Made by a program: the position numbers and the translations under genes | NCBI GenBank assembly: GCA_013368315.1 | Contig: JAACJM010000058.1 | Span: forward strand, 124,001 to 188,000 | Direction: 5' to 3' | Source: Tetrapyrgos nigripes | Lineage: Eukaryota; Basidiomycota; Agaricomycetes; Agaricales; Campanellaceae | Length of the DNA stretch: 64,000 bases | The notes under the pieces: generated by a model | What the model was told of the DNA's origin: nothing | The model's input: the letters and a program-made list of their open reading frames with translations, nothing else | Database searches by the model: none | Shown: positions 51,701-64,000 of the stretch, piece after piece | Position numbering within the stretch: the first letter of the stretch is position 1 | Layout of the letters: each line of letters starts with the position of its first letter

Positions 51701-54700
51701 TCGGGGAGGACCCTTTGCGACCTTGCAATTTCTACTTATTCTGAACTTAGTATGTGGCGTTCTCCCCGCATAATCTTGCCGATTGTCGCTATGAAGAATC
51801 TAAGCATGTATCACCGCCAAAAGCTCGCCAGACCGTGAAGGGAAAACTATCCATTTCCCTATAATTGGGGCGGTGGTACTAGCTAGTCTTTCTCTTTTGA
51901 TCTTAAATGAGACTTCGGTTGCAGAACTTGGTTCAGTAGTACACGACACCGAGCTACCACTCAAGCTGGCAGCATGCCAGGGCGAAGGATGAGCCCCGAG
52001 AAGAACGTCGAGGCCTTTTAACCTCATCCTTTCGTACCGGTTTATGTGCCATTGAACTTCCCAGAGTCTGCCGAAAAGCATAATCTTCATGTCCGTCAAC
52101 TGGGTACTCTATGTCGGATCTCGTCCTTTTGTACATGCTTGTGAACTTGAAGGGAGCGTGTTTGATCGTGGGTTGGTGAGTTAAAAGATATCTTCACCAT
52201 TGGTGACTGCCCGGCCCAGGACCAGGACTCACACTCGACTTTAGGCTCAATCCGAGAGGATTCGAATCTTTGCTCCGTGCCGAAGGATAACGTTCAAATA
52301 GGTGTCAAGTCCAGTCATCTTCAAGTATTCGAAGACTCAAAGCTTGAAAGGTTCTCACTTGCAACCCTTCAGATCCAGTGGAATGGCTGATATACTCTGT
52401 GAATCTTCACACTTTAGTACCGCCTACTCGAGAGATTTCGGAGGTGTAAACGATACTCTAGATCTGTATGACCGAGAATCACTTTATTTGGATTGCAGGT
52501 TGATGGTAGTACGCTTGACCTCGAATACGAGTCTTCTTTGAAGCAAGAGCGAATTTCGGTTAATACCCCTTTCGCTGATGAGGGCTGTACCTTGACTTCG
52601 GAAGCTATTCGTACTGATACCACGACAGGAGTGTGATGACCTAGTGAATATCTGCAAGAATTACCCTCTGAAACTGCTTTATTCAGCTTAATCGCCAGTG
52701 TCAGCACCTGCGTCGAAAAGTGGCTTCCAAGAAACTAAAGGAACCAGTGTAATTGACCGACTTCAGTCAGTCCTTGGGTAACTTCGCTGCCGGTTACACT
52801 GGACGTATCGTATGTTGGCTCTGCATTGCAAACATCTGTTATCAAGCCCCTCGTCCTATGCTACCAGAATGGGACTTTACATTTCCGCTGTCCCGTTCAA
52901 CGTCCTGGACGTCGGGTCATCGCACCGAATACCGAGACCTGCCTGACTTTTAGTTCATCAAATATTGTCTTGGACAAAATGCCAACCGGCCCCGCATGCA
53001 TTAGTTTCCTTTCAAACTCCGGATCATTGTAGGTGGATGTGGTAGTTATTGAATTGCTGGTCCTATGGCAATGCATCGACGGGTTTTGATGAACAGTCTT
53101 GTGAAATTCTGAAATGGATCTGGTGCGATCTATCTCCTGCGGTCAGCGTAAACTCAAATCGTCTAAGTTGAAAAAAGCTCAAGGAACTTCGAAGGGAATT
53201 CGTGATGAACTAACCTATTCCTCAACGTCAACGTCTGAAGAGCTCTTTCGATACGTGCTTGAGCATTTGAGGTAAATGTAAAGCAATTTGACCCAACTGT
53301 AATTTGGACGATTGAGTCCTTCAATCAATCATTCAAGCCAGTGATTCTCTCAACGCCACCCGCATATCACTGAGGCCCTTCCTTACATTGTCTGGCATAT
53401 AATTAGCTGGGACGTAGTAGATGCATCTGATCTGGGTCTACGCTTGTGACGGCATTGGGACAGGGCGCAACCTTGATTCACGGCGCGTGGCTTGAGTTTA
53501 TCACTGAGGTAACAGAGCGACTGACCCATCGCATCCTATACAACTCCTCAGTGCTGCTGTAACCAAATAGCAATATGTCAACTAAGTAGATGATTGACAA
53601 ATGGATTCTAAACTACGCATTACTCACTATGATACTATGTTGGCATTCCGACTTTCCAGGAGTTGATGGATTGTTTGGGTAAGTACTACTTATATAGTTC
53701 CACAAATTTCCTTCGGATTACCGGTACGGTCCCGCCCTCTCAAAATGCCAGAGCCAAATCATTCTTCATGTTATAAATAAATGACAAAATGCCAACCACT
53801 CAGCCTAGTCCAAGTGTCGTCACTGGCAGAGGATTTACGCGATTTACTAAATTCCGAGTTTCCAGGATCTGGTTTATGTAGTGGGTAGCACATCCCTTTA
53901 TTCCCGGAAAATAGGTTCGAGCTCACTAAAATTTCTTCAGACTGCGAGATACTGGGAGAACAACCTCAGGCTTTCAATTTTTATTTTTATCTTCTTTTTT
54001 GAAATCCGCATGTCTAAAATGTCTAGTGCAGTATTGTCTATGCCCATGAGAAGCAAAATGGCTGTTATTAGGCGTCCTTATGTCTCTGATTTCCCTAGTG
54101 AATCGTCTGTAGTCAGATTGAACATCATCGTAGCCACAACCTGCCATTAATCGGGTAAAAAAATTTTCGGTACCTCCCGAACGGCACTCATTCGGCAGCG
54201 GGCTGAAGCACTGCAAGGCTTAAAGCTTAAAGTTCCACCTCTAGGCTCATGGGCTGGCAATCATTAGACTTAGGGTCTAGAACCGATGCACCGTCGCACA
54301 GCAAGGTCTCGACTCTCGGCGAGGTTTCCACGCCACTTCAAGTTTTCAAGGGTTCTTTCCCTCATTACCATCGCAATCAAACCGCAATCCAAACACTTTC
54401 CTCTTCATGTATACACTGCATAGTATTGCCCTAGGGCTGCAGAGAACCTTTCCCCAATTTTGGTTAGCTCAGCTCGAGTCTCGAAGGTCCAGAGAGTCAT
54501 ATTGGTGGGACGCTGAACTTCAAGTCCCTACCCATATCCGCATCAAAGCGATGTGCTTCAAGTTTGAAGCAAAGAAATCCCCATATTCAAGTATTCGAAG
54601 TTAATTGAGTCATTGCCAGTAATGCAATAAGTACTATAGGTCACATCGAACAGTGATGTCTGATTGTCGAGGAAGTGTAGCCTGCGAAAAGCTTATTGCC

Positions 54701-55194
54701 ACGGACAATCCCAACGACATCCGCGTGGTAGGTCTAGGAAGGCCTAGAACGACTCAATATGATGCGGGAACAAGTCCGCGGACGACCTCGGGAGGAGAGT
54801 TCTTCAGTTAACACAATACGGCGACCTCTGTTACCTTGGAAGTTCCAGAATTGATGCTATAGCCATCAGAGGAGACGAGGGTACACGGCGTTTACTTACT
54901 TGTGACATATATGTACATGTGAAGTTGGAACGAAGGGAAAAAATCAGGTTTTGATGTCGGTCAGTTTGAAAATTCCGATAGATGGACATATATGCCTATG
55001 CTATGCCTGCCGGTCCAAGGAGACTTGCGACTGAGAACAGAGGTTTGGGAAGATCCTCGGATTTGACTTGGCTTGGACTTGAGATTTGAAATATCAGTAC
55101 TCAGAAGCTGTACGATCGCAATACACAAGACCATAACTTTGGGCACTTACATTATACCGACGCAAAATCAACTTCCCAGTACTGTACCATTTCG
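48771..55194. other. Gene-poor stretch with scattered coding-like remnants
   Basis: No intact gene found over 6.4 kb. Some short plus-strand pieces look exon-like: after a GATTGCAG acceptor at 52498, VDGSTLDLEYESSLKQER to a stop near 52636; LQELPSETALFSLIASVST ending 52737; and ALGQGATLIHGAWLEFITE near 53450-53510. They cannot be joined into one frame and I recognise no family. They may be relics of a lost gene. Confidence 0.3.
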
Positions 55195-55206
55195 ACCGAA
55201 AGTTCA

Positions 55207-55684
55207 GTAACGCGTAACAGGGGGGGTCTGAACTAACCAAAATAAATTTTCGTAACGCATAACATAGGGGTCTGAACTGAGTTGGTAACACTTTCTATAT
55301 AGGGGTATCTCAGCGTCAGGGTCCTCAGCAGCCGCCAAACGAGACAATGTCCCATCCTCATTTTCCACATAGCCATCAATGTCGCTCTTTCCCTCTCCGA
55401 AGATGTAGTCAGCAATAACATCAGGTGGGACGTCGCAAGCGTCATCATAGTAACCTGTGTCGGTAAATACTAGAGCAGAGTCTGTCCGTTCGCATACTGA
55501 GTAGTGGTGGTTTGTGGGCGGGCCAAAAAAAGGGCAAGAAGTTTTTTGGTTGTATTCCTAGGTACATAGACGGAACATCCTCTCTGGCGGCGCCTGCCTT
55601 CTCGATATGGAAATATGAAATTCATAACGCGTAATAGCTTACTCTGAACTGGGTCCTGGCAAAATCATTGCGTAACGCGTAACA
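55207..55684. repeat. Four short dispersed repeats with core GTAACGCGTAACA
   Basis: Core copies at 55207-55219, 55251-55264, 55624-55635 and 55671-55684 form two pairs about 45-48 bases apart. Three are followed by a TCTGAACT-type block. The core is near-palindromic (AACGCGTAA) and contains ACGCGT. Confidence 0.6.
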
Positions 55685-58600
55685 TAGGCTGAACCTTTGG
55701 TCGAAATAGTACAGTATGCTATATGCGGTCTCGCTGGGTTGTAGAGGTAGAGACATTCGACGAACTCCTGGAGAATAAAGAGGACTGCTATTCAATGCGG
55801 TCTCAGGTCCACAGGCCTCCAAACCCGCTTAAGACAGCTCTTTCTCAGGGGCCACCATCGGAGCCGTGGAGTTTAATTGTGCAGCAGAAGAATCGCCTTT
55901 GACCTGGGCAGTAAAGACATCGCTTATTTATTTCTTTCTAATTTTCTCGGGAGGTGGTGGAGGGAGGTGGGTGGATGAGGGTCGGGTGCTATTCCATTTC
56001 TTACTCGAGACCGAAAATATAAATTTTGGCATACTCTGACGCATGATCGTGATCGAATTGAATCAACGATAACCGGCGGCTTGACTATGTACTTATGCAC
56101 TTCGCTTGGTCGATTCGCGGGAGGATGAGGAGCAAAAGGAGCATCTATCAGGAGCCCTCGGTAACTTCTTGGAGGAAAAAAATGTCGGGTGCTTTCTGTC
56201 ATGTCAGCCCACGTTCTGTCAAAGAATCTCGAAGAATCCTCTCTCAAATTTCTCGCCAGTGGGTCCTACATTTGTTCATAAGTACTGCTGTCCACGGACG
56301 ACAACCGGGTGTCAGTCTTCAGTTCCCGTTCTTAACAAGCTGCGGTAAGTTTATGGCAACAAATACGCAGCTGTATATACCTATAAACACGAGCAGATTC
56401 AGTCCAAGTGGATAGATATTTGACTCTGCTACTTGTGAAAGTGGCAGTGGCAGAGTGGCGATATGCATATGTATTGCTCAACGTATCACGACGATCCCGC
56501 CAATATTTCCACCGATGGTCTAAGTTCTAATCTCTCGTAAGTAGAAGACTACATATGAGTTTTTGACGACCGTCATGAATAAACCGCCGATCAGAGTTGC
56601 TGTACCGCGGCCGTATGAGTATACCTATAACCATTGTATAACCATATGTGAGCCTCGAACTCGAACTCCCGTTTCCGTATCGTCACCGATCAGAATCTGT
56701 CAGAACTTGAATCAACTTGAAGTTTGTTTGTGATACATCAGCATAGGTAAGATATTTAAATGCTGGAGAAGCTCGAGGCCTGCGCCTCGGCCCTCCCTTC
56801 AGCCCGAAAAGTTTACCCTTCTTCCTTGCAAACTAAGTACTTACCGGCAGCCTGGTAGGGCGCATGCCACATGTGTCTGCAATATATAACTACGCTCAGG
56901 CTGATGCGCGATGCCAGTGTACCGGAGAGCGTGTGCATGGACCTCTTGCAAGACGGTAGGTACTACATCATTATCGCGTAGTATCTTCTCGCATAGCTCT
57001 CGACTGGTCTCGCGGAGTCGCATTTAAAAACATATCGTATACGTATAGAGGGAGAGAAATCAGAATGTCTGGATTCCGAATGACCTCGGGCTCGGAGATA
57101 ATGCTCGGAGTTACCCCTCCAACCTCCGTATGCCAAAAAAACATAAGGTACAATGAGGCTCCTGATAACCGCTGCAGACCGCTACCACAATATTCGTGGG
57201 TACACAATTTTGATGCACTCGTAGTAGTACCTAGGCGATAAATGCCCATATGCGCATGTAATTTTAGAGTGTCTGGGACCAGGTCCACGATGGATTGTCG
57301 TTGGAGTCGACTTGGAGACAGTTGGAGACGAGCTTGGAGACGAGCTTCAAGTTAGGGGCGTGTGAACGTCCCCATTGTTTGCCACGTTGTCGGAACCGAT
57401 TGGGACTCGGTTGAAAGCCTTGGAGCGTTTGAAGATTTGGAGAAGAATTGGAGTACTTGGATGTGGAGAAGCGTGCGTAGCAACGGTTTGCTCCGACTCC
57501 CGGGAGCAGATGTAGGTTGGAGAATTTACAAGGCAGTGGATCCTGTTCAGGTCGCAATCATCTCTACTTAGTCTGAGTACTGCAGTATGCACCACTCCAA
57601 GCTCCAAAAACTCCAGCTTGACTTCAGTTGCAAGTAGCCACTGATCTTATGCTGGTGGCTAATTTCTCCTTATTCCTTCTTTGGAACAAGTACCAAATGT
57701 TCAAGGTACGTTGGATGGAATACAAGGGCCATGGATCTGCAGGTGGCGCGTATTTATCGATAAATCAAAAATCTCGAAAGCTCGAACACAAAGATTCCCG
57801 AAAATCAGAGGAAACAAAGCAGGAACAGTTTCTCATAAGCCAAGAGTAGAACAAGGGCCTGGAGACAGCATATTTCGAGAATACTACTAGCTACTAGCTA
57901 TTGTAGGACTTACTTACGGTCTATCTACGCAGGTAGGCAGGCCCGGATTCCGACTCAAGAACTCGGAGCATAGGATTAACTTCGATCATGCCAGAGGGCC
58001 AATTCCGCCACTGCCCGCCACCTTCAAGCACTCAATTTTATCTGACCACCACCATGTCAAAGGGTCTAAGTAGGTCGGTAAGTATGTAAGTGCCTCCGAT
58101 GTGGTCAGTGCTTACTCCAATACTTCAAACTACATGCAATGCGCTAGCGCGTCTTCCCAGCGGACGAACGACGTACTTACTTATTTAGGGGAATAATGAA
58201 AGTTTTCGGAAGCTCGAAGGAGAGCATGTCACAATCATAATGAAAAGCTTCTCCGCTGACAACACAATGGTACATCATGCGTCCATCATACTAGATCATA
58301 CTCGCCTGTAATTGGAACTTACGGAACAATAAGAGCAGATATCTTCCTTGGATCCTCTCAACTAATGAATGACGGAAACGGCGAAAGAAATTAAAGGAAC
58401 CCGTTCACGAGCTGCCCCGGCCAAAGTTGTTCGTCAGTCTTAACACCCCTCTTTATAGAATTTGCGTCACCCAGTACCAAAGGCAAGTCATACTTAAAAA
58501 GGTACCCGCGATACTGAGCCTGAACTGAGTGAGTCTGAGTCACAACCCAATTGAATACAAGCACCCTGATTGATGAATGAGATGAGGGTAACGCTTACGC

Positions 58601-58717
58601 GACGCCTCTATTACTCCACCCCTATCTCACCCCCTATCGATGTTAATAGGTGTTCTCTACGCGCCCACGCCCACGCCCACACCGTCACCGTCACACTGAT
58701 CCTACATACAAGTTATG

Positions 58718-58747
58718 TTCAGACGCGTCCATGGACTACAGACGCGT
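58718..58747. repeat. Dispersed repeat copy 1 (ACGCGT palindrome)
   Basis: TTCAGACGCGTCCATGGACT followed by ACAGACGCGT. Two inverted ACGCGTC/GACGCGT arms surround CCATGG. A second copy lies at 60547. Confidence 0.6.
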
Positions 58748-60546
58748 TATATAGTCATCTTCTACCCCGCGTCTGCCGTCTGTTTTGCCCTCTGCCCTGC
58801 AGAGTACAATAATGTAGGTATGCACATCAAATACTTATTAGTAATTTGATGTCCGTGTATCTGACGCGTATGAGGAAGTGCTTTACTCCTTTCTCGAGAA
58901 AGTCCAAAGATGGAGGACAAAAGGGAAAGACCTAGACTCCGCGAGTGCATACAACGGTTACCTTGTCGATCATTTTAGAGCTTTACAATTCTTTACTGGC
59001 TCACGTCTACTATCAATGCGACCCTACAACGACCCTACAAAGCGGCAGAACCAAGCGACCAATTTTACTGCTGTCCATGAGCATGAGTCGGGAAACGATC
59101 GGGAAGTCTATGTATCGACCATTGTTCGACGAAAGCGGTAAGGGGATTATATAGAGACATCAGTCACAGTCACACATCAGTGAAGAAAATCAGAGAACTA
59201 GATGGACCTACAATCAATACATATACTAGTATACTTTCTACAGCTGGGTTCAGGGCAAGTTCGATATAAAATCTGAGAACTTATGATAACTCCATGGACG
59301 ACAGTCACAGAAGTGACACTTAGCGCTGGCATTCGTGAATAGGGGTTATTGAATATACGCACTTATTCATGATGGCGGGACCGAAAGGCGCGTATGTAGA
59401 TGAGTGCCTATGTACGCTGTTAATCTGTGCGAATGACATTTGGTGACAGGAAGAATGAGAGAAATGGGAAAGGAGAACTTGAAAGACCGAAAGAGACGCA
59501 CAGATCAGAGAGAGAACGATAACATGCTCTTCATGATCAGATTTTAAAACACTATTTCCTGGCCATATCTCGCAAAACCCTTATGGGTGAATGAAGATAC
59601 AAACCTTATCTTGAACTCACCTAGCAGAATTTTCGTAGGGAGTGAGAGAAAGCTGAGATTTATCGCCATTCTTCCAACACCCGCGAAGCGCACCATCACA
59701 CATGACACACGTAACTGCTCGCATCGTACCTTACTTATTTAGTACCTCTTCACCATCAGCAATTGTCACAGCAGCACTCATAGTACGACGTAGCATCAAA
59801 TCCTTCCCCAAGAAGCAAGGCTGTAAGATCGACTCTGATTGATACATGCTGTCCGATTCTCAGTGCCCTGGGCCTTGTGGCGAGGTGCCCGTCCATCTTT
59901 CTGCACTTACTTGCCGACTTCTGCAGCACTTGCTTGCTTGCATCATGCGCTGAAGATCTTGGGGACAACACACGTTCTACAGCGGCAACTTACTCAGCCA
60001 CACGCACACATATGGTAAGTATATGCCCCCAGAAAGTATCGCTTTAATGACACCTCTCTGCTTGTACGTCGTGGCACTCAGCAGGGTCTCGCCGTCATTC
60101 TCAGCTCCCGGTTCATATTACAGGCCTTCATCGACATGACTTTATCTTTATGCCCACACCAAGTTATCCGAGCGTACGGCTCATAATCTTAGACCTCCAG
60201 AACTTAAAGAAAGTTGAACTTTTTTCACCCTAGATCGTTAGCTCGGATGCAAATCATGATCATTATGAGGGCGAACGTCACAAGGAGCCTACGGTACGGC
60301 TTGCGGTACGCGTAAGTATACATAGAAGAAGCCGAAGACGATTCCGACAGAACAGAAGAGCGTCTTGACAGGTAGTAGTGAGTGGCAAATATAAAAATAA
60401 TGAAATAAAATATAAAATAAAAAGACCATCAAAAAAACAATTGGTTCCCATATTTGTTAACCCCTATCTATCTACTCATTCGAGAAGTTCTCGCGTACTA
60501 CTTACACGTACGTCTACACCGCACGCCTGGTACGGCTTGTTCGGTA

Positions 60547-60575
60547 TTCAGACGCGTCCATGGACTGTAGACGCG
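60547..60575. repeat. Dispersed repeat copy 2 (ACGCGT palindrome)
   Basis: TTCAGACGCGTCCATGGACT followed by GTAGACGCG. Identical to the 58718 copy over the first 20 bases. Confidence 0.6.
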
Positions 60576-63143
60576 GTCAATGGAAGTAACCTTTGAAGTC
60601 CTGATCTTGGTCACTACTATCTACGCTTTGACGCCGGTCTGCCTTGTGCTTTCCTTGCTTCTGCCTCGAGGCTAGTTGTATACAGCGATTTGACCATGTA
60701 TTTTACGACGTGAAGCGCGGGGATGGAGGGACAAGTCACGGAGGTGGAGAGTCATTCCAAGGTTATTGTATGCCTTTTCAAGTCCTGTACTCGAACAGGC
60801 GGACAAAAGAGATCCTGAGCCGAGCCCAGGAAACGAAGAAAAAGAAGCGTACTACTGGCCATGGCCGAGTTTTACGCGTGAATATACTTATTACAGTAAG
60901 TATCAGTCAGCTTTACCGACACGCCAAAGCGACCCTTGCTTGAGGTTCACAGCGACCTGTAAGGCCTTATTGTTCCGTAAGTACGGTAGTAATCCAGCTT
61001 CCATGGACCTGAAAGTAATCCAATCTAACTTGGCGCTCATCAGAAGAGTAAATTTAGTAGTACTAGACGAGTGTAGGCGTAGTAGCACGCTACCTCCTGT
61101 TCACGTATAGACCGCAGAAGCGTGATGGAAAAAGATCCCCGCCTCCGCTTTCACTATCTTTGGGTTGATTGCCAGTGGTATTGTGGTATTGTTCGACGAA
61201 AACGTATTCGGAATTGAAGAGTACGATCATCTCGCGCGCGCAATCACTGGGCCGTATATGTATGCATATGTGAGGTATATGAGAAATCAGTCAATCGTTG
61301 ACAGGGAATTCGAAGGAGACCGGGGTCAGGAAAGGTGGAATTTTGCGATTGCAATTTGGAAAGGTGGACCTACAATTCATTAATTTTATAGCTAGTCAGT
61401 ACATAGCTAGGTAACCGTAGTACTTACTTTCACTTGTGATTACGCAGCGGCACTAGCATGCTTGACGATGATGGTGAGCGGTGAACGGTGAACAAAAATG
61501 AGGCCTGATTCCACCGGCACCGTGCATACAACACTGGCAGCATTGCCTGCCTCGATATGTATCAACTTTGATAGTATTATGCCTATATCACTGGTACGTA
61601 CTGCCAGTGCCTGCCGGTGTAATACTAAATAAACCCCTTCGCTCTCGAACAATCCAATACCCACATATATATCTATTCACCTTCGAATCCGAATCCGAAC
61701 CCAGGCTGACAATCAACTGGCGGTGGCGTAAATACCTGGACATTTCTGTGTTAGCCGGGCTCGTAAATAGGGGTTACTGAATACGATGACTCACTCGACG
61801 AATATTCGAGATCGAGTAAAAGTTTAGAACAGTTGAACATTGGAGATGACTATCGAATTGGGCTGACAGATGGGTCTAGACTCCCCCCCAAGTCGGAGTT
61901 TTGGCCTTGAATTCGAAGAGGTGACAAGACAGGACAACTTGAAGTACTGCTTGCAAGTTACTTATGTACTTAGTAAGGCTGTTGAGTAGTCGAGGATTTG
62001 ACTCGGGACCGAGAGGCACGCAGGAAAATCACCGAAAGGAACGGTATATTGAACTGTGAAGCGGTGAAGCCTCGGAAGTTGTGTGGCTGAGGACCATGTC
62101 GGGACCATGAGTTAGTTGACTTAGACTCGGAGAGAGAGAGGTACCTATAGTCGTTAATCATCAGACGATCTTATTCATCAATAATTGCCCTCCGAGACTC
62201 GTAAGGAACTTGACCTTAGGCTTGCGGACTTAACCTGAAGCTAAGTCTCGCTCAAATTTCTCACTTGAGAGGTTGCAAGTGTGCCACCTCCTCCTCCTAC
62301 TTACTTCACTGTCTTAAGCTTCAAGTTCCCTCCCACCGTGCCCGTGCCCGTGCCCATGCTCCCACACGGATACTGTTCCACTGTTCCACTCAGGCTATTA
62401 CACCATTCCACAAACGCTCAAACCCTGCAAAATCGGATTAAACTCTATCAAGGCTTAATATTGGCTGATCCTCTCCTCCCGGTGATATCATCATAATGAC
62501 TGTCACTATGCCGTGCCAGCTTGAGTGACGATGCCACGGCACATATGCATGTAAGTATTCGCAGGTAGACGCGTGCGCCCGTCATGACTTCAAGTCGTCC
62601 CTTTTGTCCGTCGCGGCAGAAGATCGCAGGGACTCTTCCTCGCTCCACAACTTGCAATCAATCGCAGAATGTTATAATTATAGTACTCAGCTACTCGGCA
62701 ACACAGCAACCCGCTCAGTAGATACGTAGATACAGAGATAAGGTAGATAAGTCAGTACATGGATATGAGAATGACTATATGTAGCTTTGACATCTCTGCG
62801 CCGCGTTCGCCGTTTGCCGTCTGGTAATATGACTACCCTCGATACTAAACTATGGTGTTGGTACACTGAAGGGGCCACTTGGCATGTATATCTATCTGTC
62901 GGTCTGGCCAAGACATTTATTTACAATTGAAAGAATCGATTTTGAAGATGCCACCGACTAACCAACGACTCGGATTCACGTGTAGTGGAGCCTGAAAGGC
63001 CTGAAGTACAGGTGGAGGTGCAGGTGCGCAGGGCAGGTGCACAGGGCAGGGAAGTCGAACTTAAAGTCAAGACGTACAGATGTACACGGTACAGCTAGGA
63101 CTTATGCTTATTTTGATTCAGATTCATTGTATTTTTGTATTTT

Positions 63144-63395
63144 TGTACAGTACAGTGAATATAAGTACACGGTACGTACAAAAGACATAAGAAAGACATA
63201 AGTATACTAAGCAAGTGGGAACGGTAGTGTTTTGTACAGTGAGTATACACGGTACGTACAAAAGACATAAAAAAGACATAAGTCTACTAAGCAAGTGGGA
63301 ACGATAGTGCAAGTTTTTTTTGTACAGTGAGTATACACGGTACGTACAAAAGACATAACAGGGACATGAGTATACTGAGCAAATGGGAGTAGCGC
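63144..63395. repeat. 88-bp tandem repeat, about 2.9 copies
   Basis: Units start at TGTACAGT: 63144, 63233 and 63321. Each contains acacggtacgtacaaaagac, one or two agacataa motifs, ctaagcaagtgggaacg (last unit diverged) and a tagtg(c) end. Spacing is 89 and 88 bases. Unit length is not a multiple of three, so a coding origin is unlikely. Confidence 0.88.
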
Positions 63396-64000
63396 AATTT
63401 TTGATTCATGAAGATGAGAATGCGTACAATTTCGCTTTAAAATAACTGATACTTGGAACAAGGATAGTCCTTTAGATAATAAGTGCTCAAGCACGAAGGC
63501 CCAGGTGCTGACGTCGTCGTCACTAGGTATACTAAGAAGCTGAACACCGAGAGTCGCGACTTGGGACTTGAAGAAGGTTTGAGAACGAGTCACAGTGTTT
63601 GTGTGCCGTCAGTTCTTCCATGCCCAATGACACATGAGGACACCCAAGCCTTCCAGAATTCCAGACGGCATTGTGAATCTTCAAATCGAATACTTGGCGA
63701 TGAGAGACAGCACCACTCCGAGACGGGAATTAAGGTAATTTGATCATCATGAGGTAGAGTCTGAGCTAGAGCTTGAAAATTTATCCAACTCGACAACTTG
63801 ATCGGACGAAAGGTTGAAGTAAGTTGAGTCGAGGGTGCCTTCTTTGTTAGTTGCTCCGTGTTTAAAGGACAGAGGACAATGGACGTGATAGGGAGCGTCA
63901 TAGAACGGTTAGATAGAAGACAGAGAGAGCAGAGCAGAGCCCGTCAGATAAGGAGAGGAAGGAGGTCCAGCTGGAAAGACGCGTTGCTGTATAATATTAG
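63396..64000. other. Right-edge stretch, no gene seen
   Basis: Open frames on both strands (63483-63743 plus, 63590-63901 minus) overlap one another and have no recognisable family features. Confidence 0.3.

Larger units (their letters stand above)
55700..63143. other. Gene-poor stretch with low-copy repeats
   Basis: No gene recognised. Contains the 29-base ACGCGT repeat pair (58718, 60547) and a repeated AATAGGGGTTAYTGAATA motif (near 59338 and 61767). Simple runs also occur: GCCCAC near 58662, CCCGTG near 62339 and CAGGTG/GCAGGG near 63006. Frames are short throughout. Confidence 0.35.

Overview
The window reads as nuclear DNA of a filamentous basidiomycete, most likely an Agaricomycete. 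Genes are monocistronic and lie on both strands. Most are cut by short (about 45-95 nt) GT-AG introns. Several families typical of these fungi are present: cerato-platanins, a seven-helix membrane-protein family, F-box-like proteins and DNA-transposon remnants. Gene models were spliced by hand, and reading phase was checked at every junction.

0-15 kb is gene-bearing. It holds a partial F-box-like gene on the left edge (minus), a secreted agmatinase-family ureohydrolase (minus, 10 exons, one GC-AG intron), a MATE transporter (plus, 7 exons), two cerato-platanins in a tandem duplication of about 1.1 kb, and a low-complexity protein of unknown function. 15-23 kb is mobile DNA: a three-copy tandem repeat, a tyrosine-recombinase fragment cut by a terminal-inverted-repeat element, a SINE/LINE-like stretch, and a 2.07-kb hAT-type element with a perfect 8-bp target-site duplication.

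26-47 kb is the second gene-bearing block. In order it holds a two-finger GATA-type protein, a third cerato-platanin, a DNAJC7/TPR2-like co-chaperone, an intron-containing tRNA-Arg(TCG), an SRPBCC protein with a 12-nt microexon, a tandem pair of seven-helix membrane proteins separated by a Harbinger-type transposase fragment, a secreted lactonase-family beta-propeller with a one-base frameshift, signal peptidase subunit SPC3, a small unknown membrane-anchored protein, and a fourth cerato-platanin with a one-base frameshift.

47-64 kb is gene-poor. It contains a decayed minus-strand gene with an internal duplication, short coding-like remnants, and several short dispersed or tandem repeats, including an 88-bp unit present about 2.9 times.

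The clearest theme is secretion and the cell surface: four cerato-platanins, a secreted ureohydrolase, a secreted lactonase-like protein, SPC3, a MATE exporter and two membrane proteins. They are scattered and interleaved with housekeeping genes, so I do not claim a dedicated gene cluster. The most distinctive observations are an intron just after the stop codon in all four cerato-platanin genes, two likely GC-AG introns, the 12-nt microexon, the hAT insertion with its exact target duplication, and two genes that are intact except for one missing base.
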